Shown here: piece after piece, positions 38,988-49,545 of the stretch
How the letters are laid out: every line of letters begins with the position of its first letter
How positions within the stretch are numbered: the first letter of the stretch is position 1
NCBI GenBank assembly: GCA_018697195.1
Contig: CM031861.1
Span: 1,395,466 to 1,459,465 of the forward strand
From: Certhia americana
Lineage: Eukaryota; Chordata; Aves; Passeriformes; Certhiidae
Direction: 5' to 3'
Length of the DNA stretch: 64,000 bases
Position numbers and translations under genes: made by a program
The notes under the pieces: generated by a model
Database searches by the model: none
Told to the model about the DNA's origin: nothing
What the model saw: only the letters and a program-made list of their open reading frames with translations

Positions 38988-39024
38988 CGTGACGTTTGGC
39001 ATCGTCGTTTTTTCCTTCTGGTGC
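38988..39024 (+). promoter_or_regulatory. Micro-cluster of CpGs with a CRE-like TGACGT
   Basis: Five CpGs fall within 37 bp (starting at 38988, 38993, 39003, 39006 and 39023) in a region otherwise nearly free of CpG. TGACGTTT at 38990-38997 is a CRE/ATF half-site. CpG retention in a depleted neighbourhood suggests constraint or hypomethylation, which is inference. Confidence 0.25.
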
Positions 39025-39240
39025 GATGCCACTAACTTTGCTTCCCTTCTTGTCAATAACTAAGAACACTACACAGTTTTTAACTGCAATATGGGGACCT
39101 CTACCAGGATGACTTCAGGGAAAAGCAGCTGCACCCAGTCTGTTCTTCCTCCTCTTCCTGAGTTTAAATGAAATCTGGCCTTATCTGAATATGCACCCAG
39201 AAGACTGGATGGTTATTTAAGCCCCTATTTAATATGTTAG

Positions 39241-39365
39241 GGAGCATATTTAAGAATATGCCTAATTTTAAGCATGTGCTTAAATCAATGCGACTTAAGC
39301 AAATGCTTGAAGTCAGGCATGTGGTTGAGGTGTTATCCTGAATGTGGGTCCTAATCCTTAAACAA
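39241..39365 (+). mobile_element. Ancient amniote interspersed repeat, family name uncertain
   Basis: The blocks 'CTAATTTTAAGCATGTGCTT', 'AAATCAATGCGACTTAAGCA', 'AATGCTTGAAGTCAGGCATG' and 'GGTCCTAATCCTTAAA' form a partly self-complementary pattern around TTAAGCA / TGCTTAA. The pattern resembles a repeat that is abundant in reptile genomes, with alternating TTAAGCAYRTGCTTAA and a central CATTGACTTCAATG-like piece. I know the pattern, but I am not sure of its library name, so I leave the family open. It runs directly into the MIR-like fragment downstream. Confidence 0.4.
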
Positions 39366-39390
39366 TAGCAAAGCCCAGAGGAAAGGGCAA

Positions 39391-39535
39391 GCTATCTGGG
39401 TTCGTTTCTTGGCTCTTTTGTTGGTCGTGTTAGTCTATAAAATAAGGATCATTATTCTTATCCCTCTTTGTGAGGCACATTGAAAATTATCAGGGAAAAG
39501 CACTCTGAATACTGTTATTATTGGCTATACTTCTT
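39391..39535 (+). mobile_element. MIR/CORE-SINE fragment with recognisable B box
   Basis: GGGTTCGTTTC at 39398-39408 corresponds to the RNA polymerase III B box (GGGTTCGAATCC in MIR), followed by TTGGCTCT like the MIR CGGCTCTGCC. Further on, 'TCTATAAAATAAGGATCATT', a TTATCCCTCTTTGTGAGG block and 'AAAGCACTCTGAATACTGTT' match the MIR order ATCTGTAAAATGGGGATAAT, TACCTCATAGGGTTGTTGTGAGG, AAAGCGCTTAGAACAGTG. The end TTATTATTGGCTAT also fits the MIR 3' end. Promoter boxes are decayed, so it is not expected to be active. Confidence 0.6.
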
Positions 39536-39539
39536 GAGG

Positions 39540-41439
39540 ATGAAAAAAAATTCAGAGACAGACATTCTCAGTGGATTTCTGGTTCTTCCTCCTTTCACTC
39601 GGGCAGGAAATACCATGAGAATGGAAAGAAGGATGCATACCCATGATCACAAATAATCTTAATCTCCTCCTTTGCGCCGCCACTGTAAATAATTAGATAT
39701 TGCTGCGCTATTGTTTCTGTGGCCTCGCTGAGTGCAGGGGTACCTGCTCCTGGTATCACGGGCAAGCTGGAAGCTGTGCTGGGAGTTAATAGGACAATGG
39801 GGAGAGTTTGGGGGAGGAGGGGAGGCTCTGAGCCCACGGTAATGGCAGAAAATGGGGAAGAGGCACAAGTTTGTGTGAGTTTGTGACAGCAGCACTTGGA
39901 TCGGGGCTGCTGAAGGGGCAGCACATAAGGACAAGTCCTGGGCTTCCCATGGATGCTGCTCCCACCAGGTAGGTGTGGCAGGACCAGGCCCCATGGTGCT
40001 CAGCTCCCGTGTTACTGCTTGTCTGGAAAAGCTGGAGGCAGCAAAGACTCTGTTCCTGATGATAATTCAGAGTTCCTCACATTCTCACCACCTTAAGTCA
40101 GCGCTCATTCCCCAGCTTCCATGTGAAGGGCCCAGAGCCAAGGCCATGAGCCTGTGTGTATGGGTTCAGGACAGTTAATATTTATGATGCATCTTACTGG
40201 GAAAATTAGTATAAAGCTGTGTTCCAACAGTACATTTATCCCATGACCTAGTTTTATGAATAACGTGCTGAAACACGGCCTGCTTGATTTAAACCTTTGT
40301 CACCTATTCTGATGGATACAGTGCCTAGCTTTGGCTTAGGCAATACAAGCCAGGATTTGCGCAAAAAATGTGATGTGTATTAGTGCAAGGTAAACAGATG
40401 GTAATGCTTTTGTTAATACCAAGTGCATACAAAGATATTTATCAAAGGACCACATGTAAGGTCCATAGTTCTTGGCAGAGATCCCTACGCTGTTACATCA
40501 GCTAATAAGAATAACCATTTTATTGCATTACACACAGTTTTTGTAGGCTTGCTTTAGACTGTGCAGGCGGCTCCCAAACTTGCCACAGTTCATACACCAA
40601 GAATCTGATTCTGAATAGTGTTGAACATCTATAATACCCTGTTGTTTTTGTTGTTATTTTCGTTTTATTGCTATGACTCTTGGCATTTCTCCAGCTCAAA
40701 TCCCTTCTAGGGAATTCCACTGCTGCTTAGCAGCTCTGAAATAAGTGTAAGAGAGCCAGGTGGTGAATACACTGAAATCCTGGAGGACAGGCACGAGAAA
40801 TGGTAGTGGCAGATTTCAAAGAGAAAGAAGTTGAACTGTAAGGATTGAAAGGGAACTGTGACACCACTCTAGCCACAGAAAAATGCAGTCAACTCTGCAG
40901 AAGTTCCTGAAGAAGTGTGGCTAAACACAATTATATCAAAGAATGTTGCATCTGGAAACAACAAAGCTGGTGGAGGTTGGCAGAATTTCCTCATCTGATT
41001 TATACTCTCTTCTTCCATCCCCAGTGGCAGCAGAGATTACTTGTGTCATGTACTGGGGAATCTCAGTCCCTGGAACTTTGGCAATACCCTGGGGGTATAA
41101 CTAGGAACTCTGTAGGAGGGGGAAAGGAGCTTTTCATCACTGCAACTGCACGATAAGAATTTTGTCATCCTTTCCTGTCCCCTGGGCTGCTCCCACTCGA
41201 TGGTACTTCATCTCTTAAGCTGGCAGAGCACAACTGATTCAGTGGCTACACAGTGAAACGATTCAGAGAATCGATTTGGCTGAAAATGGACAATTTTTGG
41301 ACTTTTTTGTTCCTGCCATGTTTCAAGTTTCCTAATCTGTTTTACCTTTGCACTTGCTTGTGCCAGGATGAAGAAATGCTGCTCAGAGGAAGGAATGAGC
41401 AGACGGGGAAGCACAGAAGGGTGACAATGCTGGGCCACA
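39540..41439. other. Unique non-coding DNA
   Basis: No exon recognised. The minus frames at 39595-39994 (109 and 111 codons) overlap each other in different frames. A G-rich patch at 39799-39825 has three runs of four to five G. Confidence 0.45.
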
Positions 41440-41571
41440 CAGACTTGAAGTGTTTCTGCAGATGTTCCAAACCCACCTCGATGTGTTCCTGTGTAACTTG
41501 CCTTGACAGAGGGGTTGGCCTGGATAAGCCCCAGACGTCCCATCCAACCCTAAGGATTCTGTGATTCTGTG
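41440..41571 (+). mobile_element. CR1: CR1 LINE 3' end
   Basis: The segment carries the hallmark CR1 3' order: 'TTCTGCAGATGTTCCAAACC', CACCTCGATGTGTTCCTGTG, a GGGGTTGGCCTGGATAAGCC block (compare GGGGTTGGACTAGATGATC), then CCCATCCAACCCTAAGG. It ends in two tandem copies of ATTCTGTG at 41556-41571, the 8-bp tail typical of CR1. CR1 is a non-LTR retrotransposon whose copies are usually severely 5'-truncated, as here, with only about 130 bp kept and no reverse transcriptase reading frame. Orientation is plus. It is the strongest evidence that the host is a bird or other sauropsid. Confidence 0.85.
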
Positions 41572-42124
41572 TAGGGCAGTTCCATGGAAGCATGGAACCA
41601 CTCCTGTGGGGACTATTCCATGACCTGAAATGCTGCACTGAGACAGAAATGTGTGCAGGGTCCTGATGGGAGACAGCCTTGCCCCAGGTGCCAGCTCCCA
41701 CTGACCTCAGTCCTTAAGCACATAATGTGATCTTTCCTGGATATGCTTTCCTGAACGACAGCACACAGTGAGTTGAAGAAATGATAGAGTAGAGTGTGTG
41801 GGTGGGGACATTTCTGTCAAACATCGAGTTTTTCACCTCACTGCCTGCACTGGGTGAGAGCTGGATCCCCTTCTTCAGTGGTATTTTGTTCCATAGAACT
41901 GAAGTTATGAGGATCCTCATGGGTAAAGCATCACCAGAAGAAAAGTGAGGGTATGGCAGCAGGCTGTGTTGCTGTAGCACTACTTCTATCTCCAGGATAG
42001 TTTCAGGCCAAACTTCCAACTCCTTTTTCCTTGGAGACTTCCTTTCAGCAGATCCAGTTGCATTGACTTTAGAAATCTGGCTATGAATTTTCCTCAGAGA
42101 TGCAAGATCCTCATGATCTGGACC
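41572..42124. other. Unique non-coding DNA
   Basis: Nothing recognised. The minus ORF at 41714-42019 (101 codons) has no motif. Confidence 0.5.
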
Positions 42125-42168
42125 TTATTTTATTATTGTTGTTGTTATTGTTATTATTATTATTAATT
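42125..42168. repeat. Compound TTA/TTG trinucleotide repeat
   Basis: Imperfect mixture of TTA and TTG triplets over about 44 bp, similar in make-up to the tract at 2754-2817 but without the TCA block. Confidence 0.85.
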
Positions 42169-44330
42169 ATACTGCCTTCCTGACATTGTAAAGATAATTT
42201 ACTCCTTCAAAGACTAATTTATAGTGTTAGTTTAATTCTGTTTTAAATAGGTAAGCAGTAGGGGTGAAAAAAGGACTTCTGCAAAAGTCTCATTTAACTC
42301 ATGTGGATCTAGATTCGCTCAATTCAACACTGCTCAGTCAAATCCTTAATTTTAAGAACTTTAAATGTCTTTGATTTTGGAGCACTGATGTGACACAGAA
42401 GCAAATAGGGTTGCGTTAGGGTTGCTTCTGCAATCATTGTCCTGTGAATTTTATGCCAAGATTTTCTGAAGTTAAAATCCAAAAACCCAGCCCCTGATCG
42501 TGGGGACGGCTCCCAGTAATTGTAAGCAGGACACACATGGCAGCAGGGCACATGCTCTCCTCAAGTCATTTTCCTGCAGATCTGCAGCAAAACCATTAGA
42601 CCAGTCAGCTTCTGGGTCTGAGGTTTCTTTCAAACATTTTCTGTATTGTAAACATCCCACTCAGATTTCCTCTGCATTGTGGCAAATGCCAGGATTCAAA
42701 GGGCTGTCATCAGCTGCCACGATGACCACTGCCCCTTCCCTGAGACAAAACATGCCACTGCATCTTTCCTAGGTCTGCATTCATGTTGGCAACTTGCCAT
42801 CCCTTCAGCTTCAACAGCTCAGTTTTCTTCCATCTGATGTATTTTATCCCCCCCAAATTTTTTCCAGTTTAAAGCCAGCTTGGAGAGAGTCTTGGTGGGC
42901 TTGAAGTAGTTGGGAATGAAGTAGATGTGCAGTGAAAAACTCCAGAAAACTGGTTGTTCCTCCAGGGAAATTATCAATTTGGGGTCAAATGGGAACTGGG
43001 AGGATGGATACCAGCCTGGTTGTAACCTCTGCCACTGGAGCTGTTGATGTTAAGGCATCATTGTTGCATTCTCTATCAGCTTTTGGCCATTCTGATTTCT
43101 CACATTTTTGTTATAATTTTACAAGTGTTTCAACTACTCGCCAGTAGGTGTGTCAGGTGCCTTGTCTAATCTTTCTTTTACTGATTCTTATTTCCTTGGG
43201 TACCTCATTCACCATTAAAACTAGGAAAGGGTCCAAACCAGCAACAGTCTGTAGTCATATAGCATTTGGGAAAGTTTGCATTTAAAACTAAAAATTTAAA
43301 TTTCTGCTAAAATTGCAACCAGATCAGAACTTCAGACCCTTTTCTTTTTTTTCCTCTGAGGAATATTGAATAGATGTTTTGGAAGCCTGAGTTACACTGT
43401 ACCTCAGTCATAGGTTTGTACCCATCCCTACCAGTTCCCTCTCGAGTACCTCATCTTTCAAATGCAGTTGGAGACCAGCAAGAAAGTTGAGGGTTTAGGC
43501 ACAAGATAACCCCTGTGCTACAGCACTAAATTAAAACAAATCTATATGAAATAATTGTTTATAGAACTGATATTGCCAGGGGCAGGAGTGGACATGAAAT
43601 AACTTTTATTTCAGGGCTGTACACAGTATCTGATTGATCATGGAGCTGATACTGCACCCAGGATGCCCAAGGTTCCCCTGTGTTTTTTCCAGTTTGTTTG
43701 ACAAGTTGAAATACGTATCAGGATGCCACATGGAAAATGAAGGCCTTGAATATGCAACCCATTTTCAGATAAATGGTCTCATTTGGTCAGAGTGGATTAT
43801 TTGTGTTTGTAGCACCTGTTTTTATATCTCAATTAATAGATAAAACCCTACTTGTGGAAATGGGATGATATTTCTAAGGCAATTGATAACTCCTGCAGCT
43901 TCACAACATGACCTGCAGGTTTCATGTGGATTTGTTTCCATCAGAGTGCCACGTGCTAGCAGGAGCAGGGGATGGAAGAATAGCATGCTCTTTCTGTGAC
44001 TCATTCATTTCAGAAACATTTCTTTTGTTAAAAATTAGTCCAGTGGCCCTGTGACTAGGCAGAGGCAGGGAGGGGATTTTATTTTGCCAAGGGCAGAATG
44101 TCAAGACTTATGGGCTCTTCTGCTTGGATGAAGAGGAGAAAATGGGTTGTGCCAGTGGGGCTGCTCCTTTCACAGGCAGCCTGGAAGGGCACAGGGACCC
44201 TGCACCACCAGGACAAACCTCTGCTTCACCAGTGGGTGCCCCTCTGCTTCCTGGGGCTGCAGTGGAGGTGCAAGGTGTTTGCTTCTCCCAACGGGATGCT
44301 TAGTGTCACATTCCACATGACTCTCTTGTT
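42169..44330. other. Unique non-coding DNA
   Basis: No exon or repeat family recognised. ORFs up to 90 codons occur in both orientations without motifs. Confidence 0.5.
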
Positions 44331-44355
44331 AAAAAAAAAAAAAAAAAAAAAAAAA
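44331..44355. repeat. Poly(A) run, A25
   Basis: Twenty-five consecutive A, with the T run at 2526 the joint longest homopolymer in the window. The sequence before it shows no CR1, SINE or processed-gene body. Confidence 0.95.
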
Positions 44356-44726
44356 TCCTGTAGTCAGAGGGCCAAAATTAGCTTCTCCTTAAAAGCCTGG
44401 AAAGGCAAAGAGGAGATTAAAACCTGTGCGGGTCACAGTAACCCTCTTAAAATGAAGAGACTGATATAGAATGCTGAGGATGAACTTTCTTTTCCCATTT
44501 CCACACCAAAATAATAAAAAAACCCCAACAAAACAAAACCAAACAAACCCAACAGACAGTAGGTGCTTCCAGGCTCTGTTTTTAAACACAGTGGCTCTGA
44601 TTCCAGTCCAATGCCATCTATTTTCAATTGTCTGGACTGTCTGATGTCAAAAGGAAAACCTTTACTAGGTTCCAGCCCAAAATGTATATGAATTATGAAA
44701 GTCAACTGAACCAGGTAAAACTTGGA

Positions 44727-44744
44727 GGGCGGGGCGGGGGGCGG
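44727..44744 (+). promoter_or_regulatory. GC-box cluster / G-rich motif
   Basis: GGGCGGGGCGGGGGGCGG contains two overlapping Sp1-type GC boxes (GGGGCGGGG-like) and three G runs of at least three plus a GG, close to a G-quadruplex. It stands alone in AT-rich DNA with only a few CpGs around, so a promoter is not otherwise supported. Confidence 0.35.
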
Positions 44745-44762
44745 AATTGTGCGGTGTCAAAA

Positions 44763-44779
44763 AGAGAGAGAGAGAGAGA
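44763..44779. repeat. (AG)8 microsatellite
   Basis: Short perfect AG dinucleotide run 20 bp downstream of the G-rich motif. Confidence 0.9.
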
Positions 44780-47282
44780 ACATTAAAAAGCAAAAATTCA
44801 GAAAACTTTTGAAAAGTACAGAGGAGCCTTTAGGCATAGAGAGGTTTGGTAAACTCATCATCAAACAGCTCCCTCCATAAGCTGATATAGGGCAGGGTTG
44901 GTAGAGGATGATAAACTCTGGACCCAACTTGATCAAACCATTTAGGAATTAGGAAGGGAATACAGGAACATTTACTACACTAGGTCCTGGTATGATTTCT
45001 GCCCCTTTGCTGGTGGATAAATACCTGTTTAGAATAACCCAAAACTTAAAAAGCTACTTTTAATAGAATTTTTGTGCCAGCATAACGCTAATAAAATCTA
45101 AATATATGTGCTTTATGAGTACAGCTGTGCAAATACATTTTCTGTAAGAACCAAAAAGTGGGGAAAGAGGGAGAGGAAGGAGTCAGGGGGAGTGAAATCA
45201 GCTTACAAGGAAAAAATGGGAGGGGAAATGCATTTCAGACCTAACAAGACATCTCATTTGGAGGATTCCATTTTATTTTTTTTTAATAGAATATAACTGA
45301 AGATCCAAGTGAAACTTTAATACAAAAAAAAAATTTGAAGCATCCTGTCCTGATAAACTATGAGAGAAATAATTTATATTTTCCAAATAAAACCAATATT
45401 TGAAAAAGTGTTCAACACGAAACCTTTCGGCTATAAAGATTCATTTATGATTTAAAAAGCACTTGATTGAACATTTCATTAATTTCTTCTTACACTGATA
45501 CTTTTCTCATGCCAGCATTCAATTGATTGAGCAGCATTCTGGAATGTAGATATCAGAATTTAGAGACTGGGGTTTACATCAATATGTACATATTATTTTA
45601 TTTCCTCTGGGCCCTGTGTAGTTTATACCTTGGTGTTATAATTTCGGATCCTTGTGACATTTTTTCTTTTCTTTTTCCTCAAACCAGAGTCATGAAGTTG
45701 ATATTTGTGTGATTGCTAATGAATTCCAGTCTTACAGAACACATTTTACCTATTCTCTTCCTGGACAGGACAAGGCAACTACACCAATATATTTAAATTA
45801 TAGTGCAAATTAGGTGGGTAGAGAGTCCTAAATACCGAGGCCGTGTAAAACTTGGTGTTGTCTACCAGCTGCATTATGAGTTATTGCCTTCTCAGCCAGG
45901 ATCTCTTCAAAGAATGTGTATAAGTGATTATAAGCAGTCCCTTGATATTTTTATTGAATTGTCCACATTCTGTTTCTTCTCCAACAGCAGTAGGCACCTA
46001 AAAATAATCATGCCCTGCACAAATCTCTAGAATGAGCACACTAATCCTATTCTGGAATACAGCAATACCTCATAAAACACCCCGGGTGAAAAGTGTTTCC
46101 TAAATTCTCCAGAAGAGACACAAGTGTGTTGGGTGAATGGGTTTTGGTGGGGGAAAAAACCCCCAACATCCTCATCCAAAAAAATTTGCTTGTGTGATTT
46201 TTCTGTTCATCCACCTCCTTCTCTTTTTTTTAAAATTAGATTAATTTTCAATGGAGAAATTTGTCAATTTGCCCTAATAAAGAGTCTTTGGAGCTCTGAC
46301 TAATGCTTGGCCAGCAGGCCTCCGAGGAATGTCAGGAGATGGAGCAGCAGCATTCTTCTGGCTGCTGCCTTACTACGCTCCTGGAATTCCTGTCAGTCAG
46401 ATTAGATGTGAAACCCAGGGCTGAATCACAGAACACGCAGTTGCCTTTTTCCCTAGACTTTAAAGTCGCGGCCAAATCATTTGGATAGTTTGATCTTTGG
46501 AGCTGTGTGTTCTCCTACCCAAACTCCTGTTACTATTTCTGTTTAAAATGTCAGTGTTTACTCAGTTTCTGTCCTGTTTGCCAGCCTGGGCCCTTTTTTT
46601 CCAATGTGATTTACTCTAACTGGATGATAAAATTATTTGGTCTGAAAGATTTCTGTGCAGACTGCAAAAAGCTGTTATTTAAATAAAGGGTGTACAAAGC
46701 CACCTTGTATAATTAAGCTGGTTTATACATGTGGAACATGCTGGCTGTATTATGGGGAAACAATCATTTTAAATTTAAAACATGCTCTCCCTCATTACAG
46801 AAATATATTCTGCTTTTTTTTTTACCTTTTCTTTTTCTTTTATTTTTAACTGTTTTTCTTTTTTCTTTTCTTCCTCCCCCCTCCTCAGTTCATTTAAACA
46901 GAGAGGCCATTCCTTTCTCCATCTGAGTTAAATACCACAGTATCCTTTTCGGCAGGCTTCTAAGCTAAATCTAATCAAGCTGTGTCACAGCTCTGTCAGG
47001 CAGGTTGCTCTTTCTTTGGCCTTGAATAATTGGAAGAATGTTGGCACTTGTGCCTGGGCCATGAGAACGTGACCCGAGTTGATATTTAATCTACTTCAGT
47101 GCTAGGCTGCACTAGGACTGGGGTCTAAGCCAGGCCTCGGGAGCAGTGTGTTAGCCATCAGCAGCACTCATTTTACCTTGAAATGGATTCCATTTGATGT
47201 ATCATTACACTGCTCCAGGAGAATGCTTTAATGAGACGGATACATGTGCTGGAAAGGATTAAATTGTTGTCCTTTAAACCTC
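44780..47282. other. Non-coding DNA with possible conserved blocks
   Basis: No exon recognised. Two parts, about 46200-46500 and 46900-47250, are non-repetitive with mixed composition and uninterrupted complex sequence, in contrast to the pyrimidine-rich 46800-46885 between them. They are candidates for conserved non-coding elements, which I infer only from texture. Confidence 0.35.
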
Positions 47283-47325
47283 TTTTTTTTTTTTTTTTTT
47301 TTTTGGCTTTGCTTTGCTTTGCTCG
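47283..47325. repeat. T22 run followed by GCTTT repeats
   Basis: Twenty-two T at 47283-47304, then three GCTTT-type units to about 47322. On the minus strand this is AAAGC units followed by poly(A). Confidence 0.9.
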
Positions 47326-47639
47326 CGTAATAGCTACAAGGTGCTGGGAAGTACCTGGGAAAGGCAAAAAGGTTACAGAGGTGGCCAAAAATAGCTAAAA
47401 CTGAAGGTCCATCATCTATGGATCTGCAAGCACTTCTCAAGGATTGCAAATATCTGGTCCACCTCTCTCTTCCACTGAGTAGAAGCAAGCGCTGAATTTG
47501 GAGTTGTGTTTTCACCTCCTTCCAGGGAAGCTTGGTATATATCAAATAGAGAATATCAAAGTTGCTTCACCACTTGGAAGTGCACAAACCCAATGCTCAG
47601 CATCACTCGGGATGTGGGAGAGGGAAGTTTTTGTTCCTC

Positions 47640-48330
47640 TTCTCGAAGGCATAGAGAAGCTCCAGGAGCCCAGAGGAAAGAGGAAATTCCTCTCGGATCT
47701 AGGGGATGCTCCTGCTGGGCAATCTGAAGCCACGCTGGATTTTCATTCGTTTTGTTAACACTTCCATGCAGATTTCAGTGAGAGCCTGTGAGGCCGGGGG
47801 TGGTGCAGGGGGAGAAACATCCATTGGAACCTTTTCCAGGGAGAAGTGTAAATTGCCCTTTTCTTGTGCCTCGAATGCTGAGGCTGGAGTGTTGGAAATA
47901 CACTCAGGTCACACACCCGAGCAACTCTTTGAACCCTGCCAAACGCAGAGGGGAACACAACCCACAATTTGCAAAGGAGTCTGCGGCGACGTTTAATTTA
48001 CATTTTAAAAAAAAGGGTGATCCCCCTGACCCTTTACCTCTGATAATGAGCTGTATCCATGTGGACACCACAGCCGGCAATTTCCACATTAAATCTCCAT
48101 CGCAGAACTGTTTCTTGCCTTCCCCATCGCTTGTCCCCTGAGCTGCGGAGGGATGCTGAGGGCCAAGGGGCGGCACCCCCGTGTCCACCACGTCCTCCGA
48201 GAGATGCAGCAGTGGGAGAAAAGATCTTTATTGAGCAGCTGTGAGAAGCTAATCAGGTGTGTTACTGATTAACTCGGCCTCCTCTGGAATGTCAATGCCT
48301 CCTTTTCTGCCGGCTGCGGTGTGAAGGGAT
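47640..48330. promoter_or_regulatory. CpG-enriched block, weak island candidate
   Basis: About 22 CpGs fall in roughly 690 bp at near 52% GC, an observed/expected ratio of about 0.5 by hand count. That is several times the local background but below the usual 0.6 threshold. CpGs are densest around 47986-47991 and 48145-48215. Overlapping ORFs on both strands (96, 117, 95 codons) have no motifs. It could be an old or weak promoter, an enhancer, or a GC-biased patch. Confidence 0.3.
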
Positions 48331-49449
48331 GGAGTGTTTGTCCCTTTCACATGTTTTTGAGTGCTTTTGAATCATTCTAGCCCCTGAGCGTGCCTTTTAC
48401 ATTTTACAGTGTATGAGTCTTGATAAAAGCAAAGTGCTGCTTCAAAATACGGTGTTAACTGTAAATTTTCCCCCTCTTACTGTGATAAATCATTCTGTGT
48501 TCTTGACAGCTGCCTCCTCAAACCTCTCAGGTCAGGCTAAGGATAATGCCAACCTTTGAAGACAGCTGATAAAAGAGCCTTCTAAATTTGTGTTTGTATT
48601 CCTTGGAAGAACCTGGGTGCATTAGCAAAGGAAGTGCCAATAGTCTTTTTATACATCTTTTTGTGTATAAAACGATCGGATAAAAATGAAAAACTTCCTG
48701 TAGGACAGAGAAGAGTGCTCATGGTTGTCTATTACCCACAGTTTCTTCTCTGTTTATTTTGACTATGAACCTTCACAAGACTAGAAAGTCCATTCCTCGC
48801 TGGGAATGTTTTCTCACAAGTAGGACAACAATGTCAAACTGACCTAAAGGAAGTTGTTCTCTCTTACATTTCCTTTGAGGTTATTTCTTTTCCTTGAAAG
48901 TTGCTTGTTTCAAATGAAGTGAGGCTATCAGGGATGATCTCCTGTCACTGTCATAGTGACAGCTGCCACATTGATCTGTTAGTGGATGTTCTGATTTTAA
49001 TTTCACCTTCAAGCAGTCCCTTTATTTCATCTACAGACCTTTGGGGGAGTGTGTACTGATCCTATTTGTGTCATGGATTTTCCCCGGAGTACTTCAATAT
49101 CCCTGATTTTTGAATATTTGAGCAACCCATCTCTGCCACACCTTTGCCATTATCTTCTTGCTTCACCATGAATCATAACCATGATTCATTTTTTTCTAAA
49201 TCTTGGGTTACAAATCACCTGCAACCCCCCCATTTCTCATTGAAATAAAATGTTTGGGGCCAAATTCTCAAGGACATAAGCAATCCAGAAAACAGGATAT
49301 TTGCAAAAGGGTTTGTTCCTCAACCAGTTATGGTTAGAAACACAAACAAACAAACAAACTCTGCCCCAAATGCTAGAAGAAGTATCACCTTTCTGGCCCC
49401 TGTCACATCACCAGGTCTTTACCATGGATTTCAGCAACATAATAGAAAT
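48331..49449. other. Unique non-coding DNA
   Basis: No exon or repeat family is certain. An 8-bp inverted repeat CTGTCACT/AGTGACAG with a 5-base loop lies at 48942-48962. GGGGCCAAATTCTC at about 49257 resembles the end of an old reptilian repeat but is too short to call. Confidence 0.45.
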
Positions 49450-49545
49450 CCACAGAGTGCAGGACCAGAGGCTTCTGCTGTTATATTTCTATTCTCACAC
49501 CTTGTGTATAACCTTAGGCAAGATACTTCTCTGTTTACAAAATCA
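49450..49545 (+). mobile_element. MIR-like fragment
   Basis: The block 'TTGTGTATAACCTTAGGCAA' followed by 'GATACTTCTCTGTTTACAAA' matches the MIR core AGCTGTGTGACCTTGGGCAA / GTTACTTAACCTCTCTGTGC. Flanking similarity fades quickly, so only this central part is supported. Confidence 0.45.

Noticed and set aside
48942..48962. 8-bp stem hairpin CTGTCACT/AGTGACAG
   Set aside because: Hairpins with 8-bp stems are expected many times by chance in 64 kb; no terminator or RNA context.
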